Shown here in pieces: positions 9,920-21,420 of a stretch of DNA of 64,000 nt; the first letter of the stretch is position 1, and each line of letters begins with the position of its first letter. Source of the DNA: Microglena sp. YARC (taxonomy: Eukaryota; Chlorophyta; Chlorophyceae; Chlamydomonadales; Chlamydomonadaceae); assembly GCA_022414725.1 (NCBI GenBank), contig CM039464.1, forward strand, positions 59,945,501 to 60,009,500, read 5' to 3'. The notes under the pieces were generated by a model. It was given only the letters and a program-made list of their open reading frames with translations, did no database searches and was not told where the DNA came from. Position numbers and translations under genes: made by a program.

Positions 9920-10115
9920 TTCGACCACCTTGAATTCCGTTTGATATTGTCTTGATTGACTTCCGTCTGATTCAATGAATAAGCTGCTTGAATTGAATCA
10001 CTGATTCAAACTGTTTTCAAGGTACCCTGATTCAAGGGGAAAACCGCTTGATAGGGGTTCATTGATTCAAACCAGTTGATTCAAACGATTTCAAAGGTCT
10101 GCCTAAATACCGACG
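9920..10115. repeat. right subterminal repeats and TIR of the 7.3-kb element
   Basis: GATTCAAAC, TTGATTCA and TTGAATTG motifs are dense here and mirror the left end. The 13-bp terminal repeat is at 10103-10115. Confidence 0.85.
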
Positions 10116-10117
10116 CA

Positions 10118-10207
10118 CTCATATCAACATACACGTAAACATACATCACGTAGCACGTTACACTATATTAACCCCTCAAGCTGCTAGGAGCATCCTGAGC
10201 TGTTACA
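10118..10207 (+). repeat. gypsy copy 1 3' LTR, second part
   Basis: The last 90 bp of the LTR match 12965-13054, ending AGCTGTTACA. It directly abuts CTTGG of Tc1-like unit A. Confidence 0.93.
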
Positions 10208-12701
10208 CTTGGAGTGTTGCAGAATGGCAGTCTTCCTTATTGGGTCATTGGTGGAGATGGGAGGCAAATTTCAAAGGGAGGGATCATGAACATGGATAGC
10301 GTCTTGTAACACATAGTTATCAATATTCTCATAAAATCCCAACTCTTATATTTATTGACAATGTTGTGCATGCCATGCATTTGGGACTCAAGGGTTACTA
10401 TTATCATCCCAAACAACAACAAGTCCTTGCTCATCATGCCACTTATGGCATGCCCATTCATCTCAGTATTCTATGTGACACTAGAGCCACTCTAGACCTA
10501 GACCCCAACATCTGAAAGCAGTCATACTTAGTGGTGGGAGCACCACTTTCCATCCTCACTATGCACCAATTTCAACCTCTCTTGGAATCCAGCATGAAGA
10601 GCATTGATAGACTTGAGCTCAATGCTGGCCCATGCAGCCTCTATCAGTTTCCTCCAGTTAGGTCCACTCTTAGCATTCTTCCTACACATCTTGCCTTGGA
10701 GGATGCCCCATACATTCTCAATGATGTTCAAGTCCCAGGATTGTGCTGGGTAATCCTTAACCACCTTCACACCCATCTTATCCAAGGCAGGCCTGCTGTC
10801 CTTGGAGAAGTGTTGCTTGGCATGATCCATGATGAGCTTGTAGCCACCCCCCCTCCTCCCAGCTGTATAGGTCTGGATCTCCTCATGTAGATTTTTCATC
10901 ATCTCAATGAAGTGATCTGACTTGAAGGTTTCAGAGCTCTTCTTCTGTTTGAGGTTTTTAGGGTCAGGGGAGGGAGGCACAAAATGCAGCTTAGACTTCA
11001 AGTCCTTGCCCACAGCCCCATAGAACCTAAACACCCAAGGTGTCCCTGGTTTGGCCCCCAAGTGTGGGGGTGCCTCACTGCCCTTCTTCTTGCAGACATC
11101 TTTCCATGCATAATCAAGAATCCCAAACTGGTATGTGTAGCAGTAAAGGTCCTTTGCATCCAGGAAGACCCAAGTATCAAAAGCATTGGACCTGGAGTCT
11201 TTCCACTTGTGGCAGAATTTCACTCTAGCTTTCTTGTTGACACCACCTAGGCTCCTCTCATTGCCAACCTTCAGCCAGGTTAGAGGCTTCCTGCCTCCAT
11301 GGAGAATCCTACACACAGAGGTGTGAGAGATGCTGATCCCATGCTTTTGGGTGAGGGTCGAGGCTATTGATCTTGAAGAGAGACCAGTCTTGGCCATCCT
11401 CTTGATCTTCGTCCTCACGGGCTGCTTGTAAGGGGACTGCGGAACTTGTCGAGGCTTTTCCCCGAGGTCCACTTTCTCCAATCCTTGCAGCTGTTCGGTA
11501 GGTTTCTATCTCCTAATAACGGTCTCTAGATTACACGGAACCTGACGACCTATGGCAGCATTAGAGAAACCCTGCCGGGACAGATCAACTATCAACTGAC
11601 GTTGTTCCCTAGTTAATCTCCTGGGAATTCGAGGCATGGGAAGAGGGTAGGAATATACGGAATGCTACTTTTACAAGGTTATAAATTGCTCCAACGCCGA
11701 GGCCTCCCGTTTCCAAGCCCAAGTAAGGCGGTACATTTACAGTACCTTCATCCTCCTACCGTACCACATGAGAGCACTTTGAACAATGCGCTTTCGTAAA
11801 TTATGGATATTATACCCAATGAGCACATAGGGCGTACCAGGATTACCCGTATGGTTACGCTTGCTACCAACCCCATCGACGTTTCTGGCGAATTTCATCT
11901 TCCATACCGCGCCATTTCTGCACAACCTAGGCTGAGCGTGTCCTCTACCCTCTCAGTTTTCTTCATGTCTAAGGCCAGGCACGGTGGTCACGTGAGATCG
12001 GCATTAGGGCCGGCCCCGCTTGGTGATCTATAACCGGGATGCGACGTTTAAATGGCGAAGTCATCGGACCAAGTTGAAAGGTTGGTTTGGGTAGCCACAT
12101 GGCATACTTGGGGGGTGCATTGAGTACACACAAATGTGGGCGGGGAGGTCTGGATATGCCTCATGGACACCATGTGTGATTCTAATCTTGGTATGCCCAA
12201 ATAGGGCTGCTTAGGTAGGGTAATCTGGCACATACTAGCAAGTGTGTGGCCCAGGGCACACATCTGGCAGCTCTACCTATCTATCATGTAGGTGTACTCC
12301 ATGCATGCCCCAAACATGCCATGTGGCTGCCCAAACAAAGCTTGCAACTTGGTCCGTTCACTTTCATTTTTATAAGCTATAGTCTAGTGGCGTGTGTGCA
12401 ATGTCAATAGCCTATTTACATTCCATTTGGGGCATGGGGAGAAAAGGCTCAGCTTACAGAAGGATGGACATGCAACACGACATTAAATTACTTGTAAAAG
12501 GTCCTAACTACAAACCATATCCAATGGGATGTATCCTTCTTCACATAGGATATACAAAATTAAATAGAAATACAGGTAATCCTGGTCCAGCCTAAAAGAT
12601 GGACCTACCCATGCCCTTGAAGGTATGGTATTATTGTATTCTATTACACAAATCTTGTCAATCTTGTTGACTGTCACTTTCAAAGAACATACCAACATGT
12701 A
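10208..12701 (-). mobile_element. Tc1-like DNA transposon, unit A
   Basis: A 2.49-kb unit running from CTTGGAGTGTTGCAG to CCAACATGTA. The transposase reads on the minus strand in the left half; the right half has no recognisable coding. The ends are only weakly inverted (TTGGnnTGTT is shared). A TA lies at each boundary (12700-12701 here), as expected for Tc1/mariner insertion. Gypsy copy 2 begins five bases after the TA. About 11640-12700 is noncoding apart from a 62-codon minus-strand frame at 11737-11925 that is conserved in all three units but resembles nothing I know. Confidence 0.9.
10528..11636 (-). pseudogene. Tc1-like transposase, unit A (nonsense mutation)
   Basis: The frame matches the ~370-residue transposase seen in unit C. 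There are two helix-turn-helix regions (residues about 8-35 and 85-112) and then a DDE nuclease domain with Asp in VFLDAKD, Asp in LIMDHAKQH and Glu in LNIIENVWG, with 35 residues between the last two. Such enzymes cut out the element and insert it at TA. In unit A codon 44, Trp in units B and C, is TAG (11506-11508, minus strand), so only a fragment lacking the first helix-turn-helix could be made. The rest is open to the stop at 10528. Confidence 0.9.
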
Positions 12702-12706
12702 CTTGG

Positions 12707-13054
12707 TGTAACGGTACAGAACCATTCACGGGTACTCTGGCCTTCCAGCAAGGCATACGGGTACACCTTACCCGTAAGCCACGTGACAAACGCACATGAT
12801 ACAGTACCATACCCATGTACTGCCTTATCTCTCACAACGCACACGTTGCGTACATAGACACGAGCTACTCGGAACGAACGCTTCTACTCCTACCACGAAG
12901 ACGTTCTTTCCAAGCTACTCGACATCCCATACCTAGGTAACACTCCACCTGTTCTGCTAGTTCACTCATATCAACATACACGTAAACATACATCACGTAG
13001 CACGTTACACTAGATTAACCCCTCAAGCTGCTAGGAGCATCCTGAGCTGTTACA
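12707..13054 (+). repeat. 5' LTR of gypsy copy 2 (348 bp)
   Basis: Begins TGTAACGGTACAG and ends AGCTGTTACA. By eye it is closer to the 3' LTR of copy 1 (about three differences) than to its own 3' LTR (about seven). Confidence 0.95.
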
Positions 13055-13055
13055 C

Positions 13056-13073
13056 TGGTAGCGGAGCTGGTTT
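13056..13073 (+). promoter_or_regulatory. primer-binding site of gypsy copy 2
   Basis: TGGTAGCGGAGCTGG starts one base after the LTR. It resembles the initiator-methionine tRNA site used by many gypsy elements (TGGTATCAGAGC), with differences. Confidence 0.75.
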
Positions 13074-13848
13074 CGTTCCTTAGGGACCTCACGCATACAC
13101 ATACGCACGCATACACATACATACGCACGCATACGAATTTTTCTTCGAATTAATCTCACCCACCAGGACATCCTGTCAGCTTTCTGGCATTTGCTGCTCT
13201 TCTTTGGGCTGTCTGCCCTGACCTGTAGCTACGAGTACGTAGCGCCTGCTCTGTTCTCGCAGTGCTCTGTCCTGTCAGGTTCGCCCCGCCCTAGGCCGCC
13301 TGCGACCTGTTTTGCATGGGCATCTTTTCCTAGCCTGCCCTGACCCTGTTTGGCCTACGTTCTCGATTCTAGCATTCACGTCCTGGCCTTCTGGTCATAG
13401 CTTCTAACGCTCTATTCACGAGTGGTATACTCGCGGCTGAATCAATAGCGCAGCATCGGCTTCATTGGCCACCTCAGCCGTACTTGCTTTAATTAGGGTA
13501 CTTCACGAGTCTGTCCTGTGGCTCTCCTTGCTTGCTGCATCTTCTATTGGTGCTGTCCACCTGCTATCTTGCTCATCCTGTCGCGCAATTCGATTCGTCC
13601 GTGTACTTCCTTGCTTGCCCTGTGGTCCGTGCCTTCGCAGTGCTAATCTCCCTCATCGTATTCTGGACGAACGCGTCATTCACAGTTACGCTTGAGGCAT
13701 TATCAGCTCGTTACGCTCGCAAAATTTACTAGTCCCTGTGGCAGGTGATATTTTGGGCTTTCTTAAGAGTTGCGATTTATTCCCCCTCTCTAGCCCACCA
13801 CTCATCCCTGTCCAGCCTAATGACTTGTGCTGTTGCCTGTGTAGAATG
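13074..13848 (+). other. gypsy copy 2 leader
   Basis: Sequence between the primer-binding site and the first gag-like ATG. It holds an ACGCATACACATACGC microsatellite at about 13088-13135 and pyrimidine-rich DNA without a convincing frame. Confidence 0.6.
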
Positions 13849-14830
13849 GCCTTCCACAGAATTGCAACCCCGGGCACCGACGCCGCTGCTGAGCAGCCTA
13901 CGACGTCAGTGGTCGACACCAATCCTGAAAGGATTGCGTCGTCCGACACTGAGCCCGACACGGAGTTCAATGCGATGCAGGACGAGCCCGCCTCTGTCGA
14001 CGCGCGGCCCTCTGATTCCGCCCGCCTCTGTCGACCACGACGCCCTCTGATTCCGCCCGCCTCTGTCGACGCGCAGCCCTCTGTTTCAGTGGGCACGCTG
14101 CAACCTCTGGTTGCGGGCTTCACGGGTCTGGCGGCACCCTCGGGTGCGCCGATCGCGATCCCACCTCTGGGGGCTGGCGCTGCCGCTGGCGCTGGCGCTG
14201 GCGTTGCCCCTCCGACGCCGCTGCTGTGCAGCCTCCGACGTCGCTGTCACTGTCGCGTGTCGCCTACGACGTCGCAATCCCGAGGGAATCGCGTCGTCAG
14301 ACACCGACCCTGACACTGAGCTCCCGGCGACGCAGGATGGTTCTGCCTCCATCGGAGAGCGGCCTTCCGTTTCCGTCGGCACGCTGCGACCTCTGGTCGC
14401 GAGCTTGGCCGGTCTGGCTGCATCCTCGGGTGCGCCAACAGCCACGCCCGATGCCGACGACAACGACGCAGCCCACGCATCCCCCCAATTTGAGGGAGGC
14501 ATGTCGTCGCTCAAATGTCTCTCAAACGTCGCTCAAATGTCGCTCAAATCTCGTCGGCCACAGACCCCACTTAAAGCTGACGCCAGGACCTTCGGGCCTG
14601 AGTGTGGCTTTCGGCCCCGACAGGACCAGGGAGCCTCCGACGTATGAGAATGATTTCTCAACGAGCGACGGTCTAATACAGCCCGATTGACACTGCCGGC
14701 GGGCCGCGTGCCCTTTTCCGACAACCTCAGCACAAGTTGCTACATGTGTCGCCCAATCGTGCACAGCACTCAGAAGTGTCCGACGCGTGTCCGACGACCT
14801 GGCCATATTCCGAGCGACAGTTTCATCCAC
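13849..14830 (+). pseudogene. gypsy gag remnant with CCHC zinc knuckle
   Basis: A frame from MAFHRIATPGTD (13849) is Pro/Ala/Ser-rich. It contains a tandemly duplicated module: VSVGTLQPLVAGFTGLAAPS in one frame near 14083, and a variant VSVGTLRPLVASLAGLAASS near 14370 in the next frame, so a frameshift lies between about 14200 and 14290. A stop at 14645-14647 is followed in the same frame by a CX2CX4HX4C zinc knuckle, CYMCRPIVHSTQKC, at 14738-14779. That is the RNA-binding nucleocapsid motif of Gag. The capsid domain is not recognisable. The reading is secure only for the knuckle. Confidence 0.65.
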
Positions 14831-14867
14831 TTGACAGATTTTGCCAGGTCATGGCCCGCCGTAGCCG

Positions 14868-15005
14868 CGCAATTTCTAGCCGCGCCAGGTCTAGCCGCGC
14901 CAGGTCAGCCAGGTCTAGTCGCGCCAGGTCTAGCAGCGCCAGGTCTAGCCGCGCTAGGTCTAGCCGCGCCAGGTCATGGCCCGCCATAGCCGCGCAATTT
15001 TGCCA
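14868..15005 (+). repeat. 15-bp minisatellite coding for Ser/Arg repeats
   Basis: A GTCTAGCCGCGCCAG unit is repeated about eight times. In one frame it encodes SRARS repeats, in another APGLA. It follows the zinc knuckle. Confidence 0.85.
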
Positions 15006-17740
15006 GGTCATGGCCCGCCTTAGCCGCGCAATTCCACGCAAATGCTCCTCAGCATTTCGCGACCCGATGGCACGCCATATCATACGACAGAGGAACCGAC
15101 TGTTGTGCCGATGCAGTCACCTGCGGCAGACATCCATTATGATCACGTCCGACCGCGTGGGTTAAATACCCCGCCACGCACGGATACTCCTGACCGACCA
15201 CCTCCCCACGCTACAGAGGACCGACGACACGTTTCAGGATTCGCAAAGCGGATCTCCGAATTCGCACAGAGTTGTGACTCCTTGACGAGAATAGGGTGGA
15301 CGAGGGCACACGCGCAAAATCCGCGGCGATGGGTCATGGCGTGAGACGCTGTCCTCGAAGTCCGGTTCGCATAATACCCTATTTCTCAGCTGAATTTAGC
15401 GGTCCTCTACGCATCCCCTTGGACGAATCGTGGGCCTCGAGCAACACGATTGGGGTAGGATAATTTCGTGACGTGGGTCGAGACACTATTAACGCTCGAC
15501 ATATATCAGAATTATCCCCACAGGTACCATCCCACGTGTTCGACATATTTCGTAATGACATATTTCGGAAATATTTTCGGAAACGCACGTCGCTCTTACC
15601 TGACTACACAGATGTGGCATGCGCCAGCACTCTCGCTCCCTGCAGGATTACTTCCATAAAATCAAGCCGGAGTTTCGCAAGGTCCCCGACCTGACGACCC
15701 TCAAGCGACTGAATGTCTTCGCATGGGCTTGTCCGACGCTCTCCGTGCTCTTACGCCCGCTAGAAACGGGAACGTTGTCTGACACGATGGAATATTAGTT
15801 CCAGTACCTGCAGTGGGGCGAGGCGAGACAGAACGCCGTCCCAAAAGGGCAATGCCTTCACGGACCAAAGCGACCGTCAGGAGAAAGGGGCAGGAATAAT
15901 CAAAAATCATGTTACCCCCCTCCGACTTCGATTCTTTCTCTTCGCCGGGCATGAACCATCGACGCTGTTGAAGAGTTCAACTCTAGTCGACACAGAGCCC
16001 CAAGCTGAAGGACGTTGGAGAGTTGAACTCTCATCCGGCAATTGCCCATGCTTTCGGCCAACGGTAGTAGTACCCCCGGCTGGCCCTTTCGGGTGACAGA
16101 ACACAGGCCGAGGGGGTAGACGACGTAGCGGTTCGCAACGACCGCAGACCTTCAAGCAGAGTGGATCGCCAGGGTCGCAGGTCCTCAGCTTGCAAGGTGC
16201 GATCGACGTAACGAAGGCAGTCTTCTTCGGCCCCGATCCTAAAGAGCACATCCCCAGTGGTGGACGGAGGTACCGAACGCCGTTGTTTCCACCCGACTAC
16301 ATACAAGGATCAATCAAGCTATTCTCGATCTCACTGCACTTGTTTTACCGCAATCATCCAACCCTCTTCCACGATAAACCGAGCCCTACGGTGTCCGATA
16401 AATATAAAATATTTTGCACGGGTCGGAGCGACACGTTCATACCAAGGTCTTCCCTATACAGAAGGCCGACACGTGGTTGGAACCGGTAACGTTCTCCATT
16501 ATAAGCAGTCGGACGAGGCACGACGAAGCACCAGAGCAATACTTGACGGGTATTACGAAACAAATGCTCTACGGCTGCGACGGGGTCCACCCGTGCAGTC
16601 GAGATACATTTATTGGCGCATTGGGCGCCCCCTCTGATTCTTTTTTCATAGCTGATCCATGGAGTGGCTCGACAGAAATTCTGATCGGTGCTCCATCAAG
16701 GGCGCTAAAGTAATAGCGCTCATACAAACGAGTAGCCCATTGATGCGATCGAGTAGTCGCATGCCGGCCGGCCCTATGTTAGGGATGAAACACAGGCTGA
16801 TGAGGTCGAACAACCTGCGGATGCCAATACGATTACACGACAGGTCCTTCTCCCCAGACTACACGACATTTCAGTCCAACAAGGCACGGGGTCCCTGCAG
16901 ACATATTCCCATCAGTCCCGCAAAGTACCAGACCTCACTGTCCGCGAGCGATATAATATTTCGCACGGGACTTATTGCTGACCTCCGACCAAAATATTTG
17001 CGGTCGGAAAATGGGTGCATTGTTCGATTCGATGGTCGACGTATTCCGCTATCTGCAGCTGGAACATGTCCCGACATACGCAGCAGCAACGACGGGCAAC
17101 AGAGTGGGGGCTACACGTGCACAGGTCAACGAATCGATCCCAGAGATCGGCAGACACTAGGTACCCTTCTTCCGACATGCCCATTTATGCTTCGCTGGCG
17201 TTACGATCTATAGACGAGACCGACAATACCGGATTCTCGTCCGACAAAAAGCCTAAAGTTGGACGCACGCCACGAGTAGCCCTTTGATGCGCTCAAGTAG
17301 TCGCATTCTGGCCGGCCCCTTCGGGGAGCTAAACAGGCCGGGAAGGTAGAGAGGACCCCGTCGTACGCAGCAGATCGCAGACCTGCAAGCAAAGTAGATC
17401 GCCAGGGTCGCAGGTCCTTAGCTTGCAAGGTGCTGATCACGCTCTCAACGACGCGACCAAGGCAGTATACTTTGGCCCCGCACCTGAGGAGGGCATCCCC
17501 AGTCCGGTTGAAACCCGTCAATTACAAAACTGGAGGTCGGAGGCATTGGATCCCAAAGTTCGCGAAAAAAACAAATCGCTGCCAGACGGTCAACGAAGTG
17601 CATCCGTCGCAATCACGCACAACGACATACAAACACTTTCCCCGTGCTCACTACGCGAGCCAATCGGGTATACGAAGTCAACTCCGCGACAGCCCCGATA
17701 TGCTTTTTAACGGCCCCGATCTGGCGCGAAACAATCGCTG
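15006..17740 (+). other. degenerate gag-pro interval of gypsy copy 2
   Basis: No long frame is recognisable. A short stretch near 15640-15710 reads like a coding remnant (YFHKIKPEFRKVPDLTTLKR). A segment of about 200 bp around 16085-16260 recurs at 17310-17510 (shared GATCGCCAGGGTCGCAGGTC and CTTGCAAGGTGC), so part of the interval is duplicated. The equivalent part of copy 1 lies outside the window. Confidence 0.6.
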
Positions 17741-18600
17741 ACATGGGCGGATTCGGGCGCGACGGGTTGCCTTATGGAAAGGCAAACGGCTAATGATCTC
17801 GGTTTGCACATCTACCCTTGGGAAAACGAACGCGACGGATTCACTTGCGCTAACGACGGGATTATCAAAATCCGCGGGACGGCCACGCTCCCTATCCACA
17901 TACAACGATATGTTGGCAAAGCGTTTGTCCATGTCGTCGACAAAATTCTTGGAGGATTAGATTAAATCCTCGAATCCGACTGGATGCGCGACGAAAAGGC
18001 CGTCCTCGATTACGATCGCATGACCATGTCGCTCAAACGGTACGGCTGCTGTATAACCCCTATTAACAGGCAGCGGGACGAAACGGCTCATTCCTTCTTC
18101 ACCATGGCGCTATCGGGCAAGTCAACTGATGACCCGGTCATTACGGGTCGCAAAGCAGCAAAGCTTTTGAAGGCTGGCGCTAACCACGTCATGGTCAACG
18201 TCCGCGAATCGCAGGCGGAGTTACCGGCGTCAAATGTCACTGCCGATGAAAGAGCGAAATTGCTCACGAAATTATTGCCGTCCGACGGACCGTTACCTGG
18301 TCCGCCAGTGGCTAGCATGTATTTCGAAAATTGGATCCGCGACAACATCCTTGACCACAACGATAAAACGATCATCTCGGCCAGCGATCTGCGCGCCCTC
18401 CTTTGGAAGTATCGCAAAGTCTTCAACAATTTGCCTATGGGGACTCCTAACCATCGAGTTATACCTCACGTCATCAAAACGCAAGACAATGCTTACGCGC
18501 CATATCGCAGGAATCGTCGCATGAGTCCAGCCGAGACCCTGCTATGTGAGGAATACGTCTCCGACCTTTTGCAGCAAGGATTCATCGCCCCGAGCTCGTC
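17741..18600 (+). pseudogene. gypsy aspartic protease remnant and start of RT
   Basis: The stretch from 17774 reads like the C-terminal half of a retropepsin (IHIQRYVGKAFVHVVDKILG, then a stop at 17963-17965 where ILG.D would be, then DWMRDEKAVLDYDRMTMSL). The catalytic Asp-Ser/Thr-Gly is not visible upstream. From about 18430 the RT N-terminus follows: HRVIPHVIKT, YRRNRRMSPAE, and QQGFIAPSSS, the standard fingers motifs. A frameshift lies near 18605. Confidence 0.75.
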
Positions 18601-19163
18601 CCATATGGTGCGCCGATTATGATCATAGCGAAACCAGGTGGAACGGGATACCGTGTTGTTCGCGATTGGCGAGCACTCAACAACATCACGATTAAAAAAT
18701 AGGTATCCCTTCCCCGTATTGACGAGACCATTGATCGTCTAGGTGGAGCTACTTTGTTCAGTTCCCTAGACCTCACGTCTGGTTATTACCAAATACGAAT
18801 TTCGGACGAGGACGCGCCAAAGACTGCGTTCACTACCCCGATGGGTCAATTTGAATTTAAAGTCCTTGGATGGGTTTGGCGAACGCGCCGGCCACATTCC
18901 AAGCTGTCATGAACCAAATATTCGCGCCCTACTTGCACAGGTTCGTCGTGGTCTACTTAGACGATATCTTGGTTTACGGACGCACTCCGGCGGAGCATTT
19001 GGCCAACTTGGCCACGGTCCTCCAGGTCCTCCAGGACAACGAATTCTACGCGAAACTCTCCAAATGTTCCTTCAACAAAACAGAAGTTAAATTCCTGGGT
19101 CATTACATTGGACGAGACGGAATTAAAGTTGATCCGAAAAAGGTTAGCACAGTCTGTGACTAG
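18601..19163 (+). pseudogene. gypsy reverse transcriptase palm
   Basis: The parts read in successive frames: GAPIMIIAKPGGTGYRVVRD (near 18607), a stop at 18700-18702, [15 protein letters not shown] (near 18758), [10 protein letters not shown], and the catalytic YLDD at 18954-18965 followed by LVYGR. KFLGHYIGRDGIKVDP is near 19090. Frameshifts lie near 18605 and 18860, and an in-frame TAG is at 19161-19163. The family is certain, and the copy is inactive as sequenced. Several lesions sit in A or G runs and could be sequencing errors. Confidence 0.9.
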
Positions 19164-20350
19164 CCTACTCCAAAAACAGCGAAAGAGATCGGCTCATTCC
19201 TCGGTTTGTGCAATTATTTTCGCAAATTTTCCAAGGCTATTCGTCTCTCGCTGCCCCTCTTCAAACCTTGTCTAACATCAAGGGTGAACTAGGCACCTTG
19301 TTCAAACAGGAACATCTCATTCGAAGGCCTCAAAGAAGCTTTGCTATCCGCTCCAGTCCTCGCACTGCCGGATTTCAGCAAACCTTTCGAAGTCATTACC
19401 GACGCATCTTTGCTTGGTACGGGCGTGGTGCTCTTACAAGATAAACACCCCATCGCCTTCGCCAGCAATAAGTATATCCCAGCGGAGCTGAATTATACAA
19501 CGACGAAACAAGAAATGCTGGCGATCGTCCACGCGTTGACCGAGTGGCGATGCTACCTCGAAGGTTCCCACATGACATTGGTCGCTGACCACAATCCGCT
19601 CACATATTTTGACACCAAGACGGTCCTTTCACGACGCATGGGCCGATGGCAGGAGGACCTTGCGCCCTTTAGCTATACTTGGGAGTATCGCGCGGGTCGC
19701 AATAATATGGCAGACCCGGTCAGTCGCAACCCCAACCTCTCTGCCCCCGCCGACGTCGCGGTTGCGCACCAGCTGTTGGTCTTCTCTCTCTTGGTCAGCG
19801 AATGCAGGCCTCGATCGAAAGGGCAACGTCCTATTGCGGTCGGTCCCGCAGTCGTTGATATCCTACCCCGCCCACCGACGGTCCTCCCCGAACCTTCGGT
19901 TCCGATCAAGGAAACGCGACAACGCAGACGGCATATGCCCGCTGCGTCGACTCCCTCCTCTTCGTCCATCATGGATCGAATTTTGGCTGGATACAAAACG
20001 GACTCAAACTTCACGCCGGGCTGCAAGCGCCTCCGCGATAAGTTTTCCAGAAACGGTTACTGGTTCAAGAAGAACAAGTACGGGCGCAAATTTTTGTGTG
20101 TCCCCCTCGACGCGGCACTTCGCCTGGATATTATCCGCGAAGCTCACGACCCAGTTTACATGGGCCATTGCGGTCGCACCAAGACATTGGAGCTGGTCAC
20201 CCGCACTTTTACTTGGGCCAAAGTCACAGCAGATGTTACTGCCTTCGTCCAACAATGCCAGAAGTGCCAAACGAACAAGCCCGGAAACGCAAAGCCTAAC
20301 GGTACATGGTTCCCGTGAAATTCCTTAGAAATTCTGGGAGTGCGTCTCCA
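19164..20350 (+). pseudogene. gypsy RNase H and integrase zinc-binding region, copy 2
   Basis: The connection sequence after the TAG is in the frame of 19164 and has a one-base loss near 19228 relative to copy 1. RNase H is open at 19341-19733 with the same acidic motifs as copy 1 (TDAS, KQEMLAIV, VADHN, ADPVSR). The H-H-C-C region ends with CQKC near 20258. One C present in copy 1 at GGTACC is missing near 20304, and the shared frameshift follows near 20325. Confidence 0.9.
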
Positions 20351-21420
20351 CGGACCTTATTACGGCGCTTCCGCCAACATCATCTGGCCATGATGCCATC
20401 GCGGTGTTCGTCGACAAACTGTCAAAGATGGTTCATGTCGAACCTTGTCATACTACGATAAACGCAGAGGAATTCGCTTCCCTATACCTAAATTGTGTCA
20501 TCCGATATCATGGTATCCCAAAGAAACTCCTCAGTGATCGCGATGCGCGATTCACAGGCCATTTCGGCGTGGCTCTCCATCGATTGATGGGCACGCGACA
20601 AGCGTTTTCGACTGCGTTTCATCCTCAAAACTGACGGTCAGACGGAACGCATGAACCGAGTCATCGAGGACATGATTCGCCACTACGTGGGGCCGTACCA
20701 CGACGATTGGGATAAGTCCTTGGCGCTTGTGGAATTTGCAATCAAGAATTCCTACCAAGAGTCCATTCAAAACACCCCCTTTCGGGCGTACCTTGGTTAC
20801 GACCCTACGACGCCGCTCAAGGCAGAGGTCGAATCGAAATGTCCGGCTGCCAACAATTGGTGGGCCGATCACATTGAACGACAAGATCAATGCAAGGCAT
20901 GCATTGCAAGCCGCTCAGGATCGGCAGAAAGCCCATTACGATAAACGACGAACAGAGGTTTTCTTCAACCTTGGTGATAAAGTTCTCTTGTCCACCCGCA
21001 ATATGAAGTTCAAGGCAACGGGTAAACCAAAATGTACGCCTTGTTTTTGTTGGCCCCTATACGATTACGGAATGCATTGGTCCACGCGACAAGGTCACCG
21101 GAGTCGTCCGGCAAGTCACGGCGTGCCGCTTGGCTTTGCCCAAGATGATGCGCATCCACCCCGTGTTTCACGTGGGTTTGATCAAGCATTGGCGCTCCGA
21201 TGGCGTTGTCCATGTTGGACAACCGCTTGAGTTTGACTCCGACGGCGCTCCAATTTGGAATATCCAATGCATCATGCGCGAAAAGTCGCGTGTCATAGGC
21301 ACATCCAGCAAACGACGTCTCGAATACTTGGTCCGATGGCAAGACTTCGGTATTGAGCAAGACACTTGGGAACTCGCCAAGGCGGTCATGAAAAGTGCCC
21401 CTCACATCGTCGATGCATGA
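20329..21420 (+). pseudogene. gypsy integrase core and chromodomain, copy 2
   Basis: The same domains as in copy 1: STDLIT, LLSDRDARF, ERMNRVIED, HPVFHVGLIKHW, then a chromodomain with YLVRWQDFGIEQDTWE ending at 21420. Extra single-base insertions relative to copy 1 lie in homopolymers near 20628 (CAAAAC), 20904 (GCATTGC) and 21046 (GTTTTTG). Confidence 0.9.

Larger units (their letters stand above)
2803..10115. mobile_element. 7.3-kb DNA transposon-like insertion with 13-bp TIRs and histone H3 cargo
   Basis: This sequence interrupts the LTR of gypsy copy 1. It starts CGTCGGTATTTAG (2803-2815) and ends with the exact reverse complement CTAAATACCGACG (10103-10115). The interrupted LTR sequence is restored if the flanking dinucleotide CA (2801-2802 and 10116-10117) is the target duplication; CAC with a 12-bp TIR is an alternative reading. 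Both ends carry many copies of a TTTGAATC/GATTCAAA motif over 200-400 bp, as subterminal transposase-binding arrays do in several DNA transposon families. No transposase is recognisable inside, so it is probably non-autonomous. Inside are several tandem repeats, two inverted 181-bp satellite arrays, two hairpins and a histone H3-like gene segment. The superfamily is not assignable from what I see. Confidence 0.85.
1..10207 (+). mobile_element. Ty3/gypsy chromovirus, copy 1 (3' part, interrupted)
   Basis: This is the 3' half of a chromovirus-type LTR retrotransposon running off the left edge. Bases 1-2802 align almost base for base with 19155-21960 of the full-length copy further right. It carries the end of reverse transcriptase, RNase H, integrase, a C-terminal chromodomain, a polypurine tract and the 3' LTR. 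The LTR is split by a 7.3-kb insertion: its first 258 bp lie at 2545-2802 and its last 90 bp at 10118-10207, which add up to the 348 bp of the other copy's 5' LTR. The base after the LTR is the first base of CTTGG, the start of a Tc1-like unit, exactly as for copy 2. Confidence 0.93.

Noticed and set aside
11737..11925. 62-codon minus-strand frame conserved in all three Tc1-like units
   Set aside because: Conservation is explained by overall unit similarity; no motif, and an overlapping plus-strand frame is equally open.
12707..13054. Solo LTR
   Set aside because: It is followed by a primer-binding site and an internal region, and its left-flank CTTGG matches the right flank of the LTR at 21703-22049, so it is the 5' LTR of a full-length element.
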